Part shown: in pieces, positions 42,052-49,604 of the stretch
How positions within the stretch are numbered: the first letter of the stretch is position 1
Layout of the letters: every line of letters begins with the position of its first letter
Assembly (NCBI GenBank): GCA_040755415.1
Contig: JBFMAZ010000017.1
Coordinates: 1-64,000 of the forward strand
Reading direction: 5' to 3'
Length of the DNA stretch: 64,000 bases
Origin: QYQD01 sp040755415
Lineage (GTDB): Bacteria > Desulfobacterota > QYQD01
Translations under genes and position numbers: made by a program
The notes under the pieces: model-generated
Database searches by the model: none
What the model was told of the DNA's origin: nothing
The model's input: only the letters and a program-made list of their open reading frames with translations

Positions 42052-43329
42052 ATGCAAAAAAGTATTCTAAAAGAGATAATCGCCTCTAATGAGGAGTTTA
42101 TCCTGAAACAGGTGAAAGGGCCTGTGCAAAGGGAGGGCATCACTTTCCCAGGTAAATTAAACAAGGTGGTTGTCTTTTATGGCGTGAGAAGGAGCGGAAA
42201 GACTTTTATTCTGTTTGATCTCTTTCAGAAAAATAAGGAACGCTCTTTATATATAGATTTTGAAGATGAACGCTTAACCGGATTTCAGGCCGATGACTTC
42301 GAGAAGCTAAGAGAGGCGTTTTTAGAACTCAAACCTCATCTTATAGGTAAAGAGACGCTGTTTCTCTTAGACGAGATTCAAAATGTGGAAGGATGGGAGA
42401 GGTTTTGCCGGAGGGCCGTGGAGCGGGAGAATATCAAGGTGTTTGTGAGCGGCTCGTCATCCAAGATGATGCCCTTTGAGATACATACCGAACTCAGAGG
42501 AAGGTCATGGAGCATAGAGGTATTACCGTTTTCCTTTACAGAATATATGCGCGTCAAGGGCCTTGACGTAAAGGAAGAAACCGCCTTTTCCAGCACGAAA
42601 AAGGCATTTGCCAGGAAATATTTTAATGACTATGTGAGATGGGGCGGTTTCCCGGAGGTCTCCTTTCTGGATACAGAATTGGAGAGAACAAGGCTCTTGA
42701 AAGAATATCTCGGCGCCATGTTTTTCAGAGACCTGGTAGAAAGATACAGCATTACGAACATACCGCTTTTAGAGGCCCTCCTGGATAAGCTGTTCAGTTC
42801 CTTCTCTCTAAGATTTTCCCTGACGGCTTTTTATAAGCAGTATAAGAATAAATTCCCTTTTTCGAAGGATCTGCTTTTTCGATATTATAAAAACTTTTTG
42901 GATAGTATGCTCATCTTTGAGGTGAGGAAGTTTGCTGAATCCACATATAAGAGGATGAGGAACCCGGCAAATATCTATCTTGTAGATAACGGATTAGGCA
43001 AAAGGGTAAGTTCGGCGGATTCCGGGAGGCTATTAGAAAACTTAGCCTTCCTGGAGCTCAAGAGAAAGCGGTACGAGGTCTTTTATTTCGCGGAGAAAAG
43101 GGAATGTGATTTCATAGCAAAAAGTGAAGACAACAGGCTGTTGCCTGTTCAGGTATGCTTTGAGATGACCGAAGAAAATATGGACAGAGAGATAGCAGGA
43201 CTTATTGAGGCGTGTCATTGGGTTGGTGTAAATGAGGGTATAATCCTAACCCATGATGAGGAAAAAGAGCTATCTATAGATGGGATTAGCATCAAGGTAT
43301 ATCCCCTCTGGAAATGGTGTATGGCTTGA
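42052..43329 (+). CDS. AAA ATPase with DUF4143 domain
   Basis: A 425-residue protein of the widespread ATPase/DUF4143 group. Walker A lies in FYGVRRSGKTFILFDLF near residue 43, then YIDFEDERL and LFLLDEIQNVEGWERF (Walker B), and SGSSSKMM (sensor). The C-terminal DUF4143 part has YLVDNGLGKR and FAEKRECDFIA, like a degenerate nuclease fold. The function is unknown; such genes are scattered, often multi-copy and probably mobile or defence-related. It has its own promoter. Confidence 0.88.
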   Translation: MQKSILKEIIASNEEFILKQVKGPVQREGITFPGKLNKVVVFYGVRRSGKTFILFDLFQKNKERSLYIDFEDERLTGFQADDFEKLREAFLELKPHLIGKETLFLLDEIQNVEGWERFCRRAVERENIKVFVSGSSSKMMPFEIHTELRGRSWSIEVLPFSFTEYMRVKGLDVKEETAFSSTKKAFARKYFNDYVRWGGFPEVSFLDTELERTRLLKEYLGAMFFRDLVERYSITNIPLLEALLDKLFSSFSLRFSLTAFYKQYKNKFPFSKDLLFRYYKNFLDSMLIFEVRKFAESTYKRMRNPANIYLVDNGLGKRVSSADSGRLLENLAFLELKRKRYEVFYFAEKRECDFIAKSEDNRLLPVQVCFEMTEENMDREIAGLIEACHWVGVNEGIILTHDEEKELSIDGISIKVYPLWKWCMA

Positions 43330-43466
43330 GCATTTTTTGTAGGGAAAGGCGGCGCTTCTCGAGTCCCGATAATTACAACAAAAACAGACTTCTGGATTTT
43401 ATGCTACCGGCTTATCTAATTGATATTTAATGGATTTTATTGTACTGTTTGCCGAATTGTAGTAAC

Positions 43467-43642
43467 GTAGGGTGGGCACAGCATTATCGTGCCCACCGAA
43501 ACCACTGGCCGTATTCGACTTTTCATCGCTATGTTGAGAAAGAAATCTATTCGCCGGATTGGGGTGCGACACCGGTGGAGATTCCGATCGATGTCGGTGG
43601 AGAATGAAGGACGACAAAGACGGTGGGCAATGCCCACCCTAC
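43467..43642. repeat. REP-like GTAGGGTGGGCA inverted repeats flanking a transposase remnant
   Basis: GTAGGGTGGGCA (43467-43478) and TGCCCACCCTAC (43631-43642) are inverted copies. Each forms a local hairpin as well (GGTGGGCACAGCATTATCGTGCCCACC and GGTGGGCAATGCCCACC). Confidence 0.75.
43501..43607 (+). pseudogene. REP-associated tyrosine transposase (RAYT), C-terminal remnant
   Basis: The frame reads NHWPYSTFHRYVEKEIYSPDWGA and ends in GGE and a stop at 43607. HWPYSSFHRYV..YPxDWG is the typical end of RAYT proteins. The catalytic HUH and Tyr part is missing. Flanking GTAGGGTGGGCA repeats are what a RAYT would move. Confidence 0.75.
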
Positions 43643-43654
43643 GGTGCTAGTTAG

Positions 43655-43768
43655 TGAAGTTCAAAGCTCAAAGTTCAAATGAATGTCAAAGTACCAAAAT
43701 TCAAATGGTGAAATTTTTGTCATTTGGGTTTTATTTGGACTTTGGATTTTGACATTTGAAATTATACA
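43655..43768. repeat. CAAATGTCAAA-type imperfect palindrome
   Basis: AAGCTCAAAGTTCAAATG and the later CATTTGGGTTTTATTTGG..TTTTGACATTTGAAATT face each other. It is the same family as 6779-6906. Confidence 0.6.
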
Positions 43769-43829
43769 ACTACTTTTTGGCTCTCCGCCTCCGGCGGATC
43801 CGGATTAGGGAGATTTTTCTCTTTAATAC

Positions 43830-44795
43830 TTACCGGATATGGCAGGAGAGCCACTGTCTCTGGCTGGCTTCGTGCCAGAGGGGTTTATCCGTTGTGCAGA
43901 TGTCCTTTTGGTACGGACAGCGGGGGTGAAAGGGACAGCCGGGCGGAATGTTTAAGGGGCTGGGAGGGTCTCCCTCCAGGACTATGCGTCTCTGGCGGCG
44001 GGCAGGGTCAGGAGCAGGGGCGGCCGCCAGGAGGGCCTCGGTATAGGGGTGGTGGGGTACCTGCCCGAGGAGATTTTTATCTATTATTTCCACGATCTTT
44101 CCGAGGTACATGACGGCGACGCGGGTGCTCAGATAATGTACGACCTGAAGGTCATGGGCAATAAAGAGATAGGTAAGATTGAATTTGTTTTTGAGGTCTA
44201 GGAGGAGATTGATTACCTGGGCCTGTATGGAGACGTCCAGGGAAGAGACCGCTTCGTCCGCCACGATGAATTCCGGATGCAGGGCTAAGGCGCGGGCGAT
44301 ACCGATCCTCTGCCTTTGTCCGCCGCTGAATTCATGCGGATAGCGATAGAGTTGCTCTTCGCCGATACCTACTTCCCTGAGTATATGGGTAACTTTTTCG
44401 ACCAGTTCTGTCCTGGTAGGGCAAAGCTTGTGGATTACAAACGGTTCGGCCACAATATCGAAAATACTCTGGCGTGGATTAAGCGACGAGTAGGGGTCCT
44501 GGAATATGATCTGCATATCCCTGCGCAAATTCCGCATCTGTCTATGGGATAGGGATGTGATATCCCGGCCCTTATAGAAAAGCCGGCCTGCGGCAGGTTC
44601 CTCCAGTTTCAGTATGAGGCGGCCTAATGTGGATTTGCCGCAGCCGCTTTCACCCACCAACCCTAATATCTCGCCCGGCATGATGGTAAGATTAACGCCG
44701 GCCACGGCCTGTAAGACGTGGTCCTTCCCGCCCCAGAAGCTGCTCTTTACATAATAATGTTTAGATAGGTCCTTGGCCTCAACCAGTGGGTTCAT
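43830..44795 (-). CDS. dppF: Dipeptide/oligopeptide ABC transporter ATPase, DppF type
   Basis: An ATP-binding subunit of a peptide (or nickel) importer. I use ATG 44795, which overlaps the dppD stop as ATGA; the longer frame adds eight residues. The 321-residue protein has Walker A GESGCGKSTLGR, the signature SGGQRQRIGIARAL, Walker B FIVADEAVSSLD and the C-terminal oligopeptide-transporter domain with GCPFHPRCPYQKDIC. The target substrate cannot be read from it. Confidence 0.93.
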   Translation of the reverse strand: MNPLVEAKDLSKHYYVKSSFWGGKDHVLQAVAGVNLTIMPGEILGLVGESGCGKSTLGRLILKLEEPAAGRLFYKGRDITSLSHRQMRNLRRDMQIIFQDPYSSLNPRQSIFDIVAEPFVIHKLCPTRTELVEKVTHILREVGIGEEQLYRYPHEFSGGQRQRIGIARALALHPEFIVADEAVSSLDVSIQAQVINLLLDLKNKFNLTYLFIAHDLQVVHYLSTRVAVMYLGKIVEIIDKNLLGQVPHHPYTEALLAAAPAPDPARRQRRIVLEGDPPSPLNIPPGCPFHPRCPYQKDICTTDKPLWHEASQRQWLSCHIR

Positions 44796-45781
44796 GGCCG
44801 GTCTGCCTTTAAAAAGCACCGCACGAAGTGCCCTTTTTCTACCTCAAGAAGTTGTGGTTCGGTGCTGAGACATTCTTTATGCGCCTCTTTACAGCGGTTC
44901 TGAAAGGTACAACCTCCGGGCAGGGCGGAAAGCGACGGAACCGTACCGGGTATGGGCGTGAGGCGGGGTAGCGGTCCCTTATCCAGCGAGACGTGCGGCA
45001 GGGAGGCCAGGAGCCCCCTAGTATAGGGATGGAGCGGCCGGGAAAACAGATCACCGACGTCAGCCTCTTCAACTATGCGTCCGGCGTACATGACGATAAC
45101 CCTTTGGCCTACCTCGGCCACGACGCCGAGATTGTGGGTAATCAAAAGGAGGGCCATGCCGGTTTTCTTTTTGATGCCGGTGAGCAGATCCAATATCTGG
45201 GCCTGGATGGTGACGTCCAGGGCCGTGGTCGGTTCATCGGCAATCATGAGGGCCGGCCGGCAGGCCAGGGCCATGGCGATCATAACCCTTTGCCTGAGTC
45301 CGCCGCTCAGTTGGTGGGGATAATGCCTTATCCGTTCGACAGGGGAAGGGACGCCGACTAGGCCGAGGAGTTCAATGGCCCTTTGTCCGGCCTGATGCCG
45401 CGGCATCTTTTCATGCACCAGGATGGCCTCTGTGATCTGGTCGCCTATAGTGAAGACCGGATTGAGGGCGGTCATAGGCTCCTGAAAGACCATGGAAATC
45501 CGCCGTCCCCGGAGGCGGCGCAGGTCTTCCGGTTTCAGTTTCATAATATCCTGGCCGTCGAACAGGATTGAACCGGAGACTATCCGGCCCGGAGGGTCTG
45601 GAATAAGCCTCAGTATGGACAGGGCCGTGACACTCTTACCACAGCCGGACTCGCCTACGACACAGACAGTTTCTCCCTTTCCCACAGTGAAGTTTACGCC
45701 ATCGACTGCCTTTATTGCACCTTCTTCAGTATAAAAATATGTCTTTAAGTCCTGGACAGAAAGTAGTGGCTGGGGTGTCAT
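44792..45781 (-). CDS. dppD: Dipeptide/oligopeptide ABC transporter ATPase, DppD type
   Basis: The partner ATPase, 329 residues. Walker A is GESGCGKSVTALSILRL near residue 38, the signature LSGGLRQRVMIAMAL, Walker B MIADEPTTALD and the C-terminal GGCTFQNRCKEAHKEC. The two ATPases are divergent from the dppABC genes on the other strand, an unusual split since all five genes commonly form one operon. Confidence 0.93.
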   Translation of the reverse strand: MTPQPLLSVQDLKTYFYTEEGAIKAVDGVNFTVGKGETVCVVGESGCGKSVTALSILRLIPDPPGRIVSGSILFDGQDIMKLKPEDLRRLRGRRISMVFQEPMTALNPVFTIGDQITEAILVHEKMPRHQAGQRAIELLGLVGVPSPVERIRHYPHQLSGGLRQRVMIAMALACRPALMIADEPTTALDVTIQAQILDLLTGIKKKTGMALLLITHNLGVVAEVGQRVIVMYAGRIVEEADVGDLFSRPLHPYTRGLLASLPHVSLDKGPLPRLTPIPGTVPSLSALPGGCTFQNRCKEAHKECLSTEPQLLEVEKGHFVRCFLKADRP

Positions 45782-45903
45782 GGGTTAATAGTCAATAGTC
45801 ATTGGTCATTGGTCACTGGGACCTTGGACTTCGAGCTTTTCATGTCCGCTTAACAGGCGGTTAGTAACTTAAGAGTTAACTTCTTGCCAAAACGGCAAGG
45901 AGA

Positions 45904-45995
45904 TTTTAGCCACAAAGGCACCAAGAGATCAAATCAATTTCGAATTTCGAAATTCGAATTTCGAATTTTTTAACTTCGCGTCTTCGTGGCAAATT
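45904..45995. repeat. Short nested palindrome in the dpp divergent gap
   Basis: AGCCACAAAGGCACCAAGAG and CTTCGCGTCTTCGTGGCAAA enclose TTTCGAATTTCGAAATTCGAA. It is a short member of the CGAAAT family inside a CACAAAG/CTTTGTG pair. The GTCATTGGTCATTGG words lie just before it. Confidence 0.6.
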
Positions 45996-46036
45996 TGGTC
46001 CCGGCTTGTCCGGGCTAAGTTATAATAAAACAAAGA

Positions 46037-46065
46037 TTGTTTCAAGGGAATGTTTGCCGTATAAT
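46037..46065 (+). promoter_or_regulatory. Promoter of dppABC
   Basis: TTGTTT (46037-46042), a 17-base spacer and a perfect TATAAT (46060-46065). The expected RNA start is only a few bases from ATG 46078, so the message may be almost leaderless. Confidence 0.75.
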
Positions 46066-46077
46066 GCGCCCTTGGAT

Positions 46078-47751
46078 ATGAAAGCACTAGCAAGGATATG
46101 GGAGTTTAGCCGCCGCATGCTCCTGGTCTGGGGGTGTTTTGCCCTCATATTTAGTCCGGCCTGTTCCCGGCCGGAAGGCAGCAGTGAGACCCCGGGTCAT
46201 CCGGCAGAGGCCGGACCGCCCTGCTATGGCGACACCCTGATCACCGGGTCTATCGGCGAGCCCTCGAATTTAATCCCGATCCTGGCTTCTGACAGTGCAT
46301 CGCATGAGGTGGCTGGCCTCATATACAACGGCCTCGTGAAATATGACAAAAACCTGAAGCTGGTGGGTGATCTGGCCGAATCGTTTGAGGTCTCAAGATC
46401 CGGGTTGGTCATTACCTTTCATCTGCGAAAGGGGGTAAGGTGGCATGACGGCCAACCTTTTACCGCCGCCGACGTCTTATTTACGTATAAGACTATGGTC
46501 GATCCACGTACCCCAACTGCCTATGCCGAGGACTTCTTGCAGGTAGAAAAGGCAGAGGTCCTGGACCCTTATACCTTCCGGGTCACCTATAAAAAGCCTT
46601 TTGCCCCGGCCCTGGCCAGTTGGGGAATTTCTATTCTGCCCAGACATCTTCTGGAAGGAAGGGATATCATGAAGAGTCCCCTGGTGCGCCATCCCATAGG
46701 CACAGGCCCCTTTATATTCAAGGAATGGAAGGCCGGGGAAAAGGTGGTCCTCACCTATAATCCCGATTACTTCGAGGGACGTCCCTATATCGATCGCTTC
46801 ATCTACCGGGTTATCCCTGATTCTGCCACCATGTTCATGGAGCTTAAGGCCGGAGGTATAGATAGCATGGGCCTTAGCCCACTTCAATATGCCCGGCAGA
46901 CTGAGTATCGAAAGTTTAAAGAGAACTTTAACAAGTACCGCTATCCGGCCTTTGCCTATACCTATCTGGGTTTTAATCTCGAAGATGAAAAGTTCAGGGA
47001 CAGGCGGGTGAGGCAGGCCATTTCCTATGCCATCGATCGCGGAGAGCTTATCGAAGGGGTCCTCCTCGGTCTGGGGCAGGAGGCCACCGGTCCGTATAAA
47101 CCCGGCACCTGGGCCTATAATTCCAATGTAAAGCAATATCCCTATAACCCCGTCAAGGCGCGGGAACTTCTACAAAAAGCGGGGTGGCGGGATCCGGATG
47201 GTGACGGCATATTGGACAAGGGTGGGATACCATTTCGTTTCACCATCATTACCAATCAGGGGAATGATACCCGTGCCCGGACGGCGGAGATCATTCAACG
47301 CCGGCTGAAAGAGGTGGGCATCGATGTTAAGATCCGGATCATGGAATGGGCCGCCTTTATCAAGGAATTTATTGAGAAAAAGGCATTCGAGGCCACCATT
47401 CTGGGATGGACAATAAGCCAGGATCCCGATATATATGACGTCTGGCACTCTTCTAAGACAAGACCTGGCGAGTTAAACTTCATCTCTTACAGAAATACAG
47501 AGGTAGATGCCTTGCTGGAAAAGGGCAGACGCACCTTTGACCAGGGAGAACGCAGAAAGATTTACTGGCGTATCCAGGAGATACTGGCCGAGGAAGTGCC
47601 TTATGTGTTTCTCTATGTCCCGGATGCCCTTCCTGTGGTTCAGGCCCGTTTTAAGGGTATTGAACCCGCTGCCGCGGGTATAACCTATAACCTGATTAAA
47701 TGGTATGTGCCAAAGGCGGAGCAGAGGTTTAAGCTGAAAGCTGAAAGCTAA
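46078..47751 (+). CDS. dppA: Peptide ABC transporter substrate-binding lipoprotein
   Basis: A solute-binding protein of family 5. I choose ATG 46078, just after the promoter; an upstream TTG frame from 46006 would start within the promoter. The N-terminus has a hydrophobic stretch and lipobox (MLLVWGCFALIFSPAC), so it is a lipoprotein. SBP_bac_5 blocks follow: GEPSNLIPILASDSASHEVAGLIYNGL, ESFEVSRSGLVITFHLRKGVRWHDGQPFTAADV and VRQAISYAIDRGELIEGVLLG. The very end of the gene (47735-47751) runs into AAAGCTGAAAGC repeat words. Confidence 0.92.
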   Translation: MKALARIWEFSRRMLLVWGCFALIFSPACSRPEGSSETPGHPAEAGPPCYGDTLITGSIGEPSNLIPILASDSASHEVAGLIYNGLVKYDKNLKLVGDLAESFEVSRSGLVITFHLRKGVRWHDGQPFTAADVLFTYKTMVDPRTPTAYAEDFLQVEKAEVLDPYTFRVTYKKPFAPALASWGISILPRHLLEGRDIMKSPLVRHPIGTGPFIFKEWKAGEKVVLTYNPDYFEGRPYIDRFIYRVIPDSATMFMELKAGGIDSMGLSPLQYARQTEYRKFKENFNKYRYPAFAYTYLGFNLEDEKFRDRRVRQAISYAIDRGELIEGVLLGLGQEATGPYKPGTWAYNSNVKQYPYNPVKARELLQKAGWRDPDGDGILDKGGIPFRFTIITNQGNDTRARTAEIIQRRLKEVGIDVKIRIMEWAAFIKEFIEKKAFEATILGWTISQDPDIYDVWHSSKTRPGELNFISYRNTEVDALLEKGRRTFDQGERRKIYWRIQEILAEEVPYVFLYVPDALPVVQARFKGIEPAAAGITYNLIKWYVPKAEQRFKLKAES

Positions 47752-47771
47752 AAGCTAAAAGCTAATAGATA

Positions 47772-48746
47772 ATGGCTGCTTACATCCTGAAAAGATTATT
47801 GCTCATGATTCCGATCTTTCTGGGGATAACCGTGATCTCCTTTGCCGTCCTGCATCTTGCCCCTGGTGCGCCCACGGAGATGCAGACCATGATGCAGCCC
47901 AAGGTCTCTCTGGAGGCCCGGGCCCGCCTCAATGCCATCTACGGCCTGGATAAGCCCCTCCATATACAGTATTTCGACTGGCTGAAGAGGCTCGTACGAT
48001 TTGACTTTGGCCGGTCTTTTTCGTCTGATAACCGGCCGGTACAGGAGAAGATCATGGAGAGGCTGCCGGTCACCCTCTTTATCAATATCCTCTCCCTGGT
48101 TCTCATCTTAGTTGTGGCCGTACCCATCGGGATCCTCTCCGCGGTTCACCGGTATTCTCTTTTTGATAAGGCCACCACGCTCTTTGTCTTTGTAGGGTTT
48201 GCCACTCCTACTTTCTGGCTGGCGCTGCTTTTGATGCTCGTTTTTGGCGTACACTTGGACTGGCTGCCCATATCCGGCCTCAAGTCCCTGAACTATGAAT
48301 ACCTTGGTTTCTGGGGTAAAGTGGTTGACCTAGGCAGGCATCTCATTCTCCCGGTCCTGCTTTCGGCATTCGGCGGGTTGGCCGGCCTTTCCCGCTATAT
48401 GCGGGGCAACATGCTGGAGGTAATACGGCAGGATTATATCCTTACGGCCAGGGCGAAGGGTCTGCCGGAAAAGGTGGTCATCTATAAACACGCCCTGCGC
48501 AATGCCTTGCTGCCGGTGGTGACGGTCCTGGGCCTGTCTATCCCCGGTCTCATCGGCGGCAGCGTCATCTTTGAATCGATATTTGCCATACCGGGCATGG
48601 GGCAGCTCTTTTATGGGGCGGTCATGGCCAGGGATTACCCGGTGGTCATGGGTGAGCTGGTGATAGGTGCGGTTCTGACTCTTACCGGTAACCTGGTAGC
48701 GGATATCTCTTATGCCCTGGTTGATCCACGGATACGGGTGCGCTGA
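47772..48746 (+). CDS. dppB: Peptide ABC transporter permease, DppB type
   Basis: A 324-residue inner-membrane permease. It begins with AAYILKRLLLMIPIFLGITVISFAVLHLAPG, the usual first membrane segment, and has the DppB-family YGLDKPLHIQYFDWL and the EAA loop with ARAKGLPEKVVIYKHALRNALLPVVTVLG. About six membrane segments are visible. It is 3 bases from dppC. Confidence 0.94.
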   Translation: MAAYILKRLLLMIPIFLGITVISFAVLHLAPGAPTEMQTMMQPKVSLEARARLNAIYGLDKPLHIQYFDWLKRLVRFDFGRSFSSDNRPVQEKIMERLPVTLFINILSLVLILVVAVPIGILSAVHRYSLFDKATTLFVFVGFATPTFWLALLLMLVFGVHLDWLPISGLKSLNYEYLGFWGKVVDLGRHLILPVLLSAFGGLAGLSRYMRGNMLEVIRQDYILTARAKGLPEKVVIYKHALRNALLPVVTVLGLSIPGLIGGSVIFESIFAIPGMGQLFYGAVMARDYPVVMGELVIGAVLTLTGNLVADISYALVDPRIRVR

Positions 48747-48749
48747 GTA

Positions 48750-49604
48750 ATGAAGAGGACGTTATTCAGGGATTTCTGGCGAAGGTTTAAACGCCATCGT
48801 CTGGGTTTGATCGGGGCAATAATAGTTTTCATTCTCTTTGCCGTCTCACTGGCGGCTCCCGTACTTTCTCCCTACGATCCCAGCTATATCGATATCAAAT
48901 CTATCCTGGAACCGCCCAGTTATGAGCATCCTCTGGGTACTGACCAGCTTGGCCGCGATGTCCTCAGCCGGATTATCTGGGGAGGACGCATCTCCCTGAT
49001 GGTTGGGTTTGTAGCCGTGGGCATCGCTATGGTTATTGGTGTCTTTTTAGGGGCCGTAGCCGGTTATTACGGCGGTTATGTGGATACGATTATTATGCGT
49101 TTTGTAGATATTATGCTCTGCTTTCCGACGTTTTTCCTGATTCTGGCGGTCGTAGCCCTGCTTGAGCCCAGTATCTGGAACATCATGGTGGTCATCGGAG
49201 CTACGGGGTGGATGGGGATGGCCCGTTTGATTCGGGCGGAGATCCTGTCCATAAAGGAGAGGGACTATGTCCTGGCGGCCCGGGCCCTTGGATCAAGTCA
49301 TGCCCGCATAATATGGAGGCACATTGTACCGAATGCTATGGCCCCGGTGCTGGTTGCTGCCACTCTGGGTGTAGCCGCGGCCATACTAACCGAATCGGCC
49401 TTGAGTTTTTTGGGCATCGGTGTCCAGCCGCCTACGCCGAGTTGGGGTAATATCCTTACCGCGGGCAAGGACAGTATTGAGGTAGCCTGGTGGCTTTCTT
49501 TTTATCCGGGTATGGCTATACTTATTACTGTGCTTGGCTATAACCTTCTTGGTGAAGGCATTAGGGATGCTATCGATCCATGGCTGAGGGAAGGAAGAGG
49601 ATGA
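48750..49604 (+). CDS. dppC: Peptide ABC transporter permease, DppC type
   Basis: A 284-residue permease that pairs with DppB. The N-terminal domain LFRDFWRRFKRHRLGLIGAIIVFILFAVSLAAPVLSPYDP is typical, as are HPLGTDQLGRDVLSRIIWGGRISL and the EAA loop AARALGSSHARIIWRHIVPNAMAPVLV. The stop overlaps the start of the TPR gene by 4 bases. Confidence 0.94.
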   Translation: MKRTLFRDFWRRFKRHRLGLIGAIIVFILFAVSLAAPVLSPYDPSYIDIKSILEPPSYEHPLGTDQLGRDVLSRIIWGGRISLMVGFVAVGIAMVIGVFLGAVAGYYGGYVDTIIMRFVDIMLCFPTFFLILAVVALLEPSIWNIMVVIGATGWMGMARLIRAEILSIKERDYVLAARALGSSHARIIWRHIVPNAMAPVLVAATLGVAAAILTESALSFLGIGVQPPTPSWGNILTAGKDSIEVAWWLSFYPGMAILITVLGYNLLGEGIRDAIDPWLREGRG

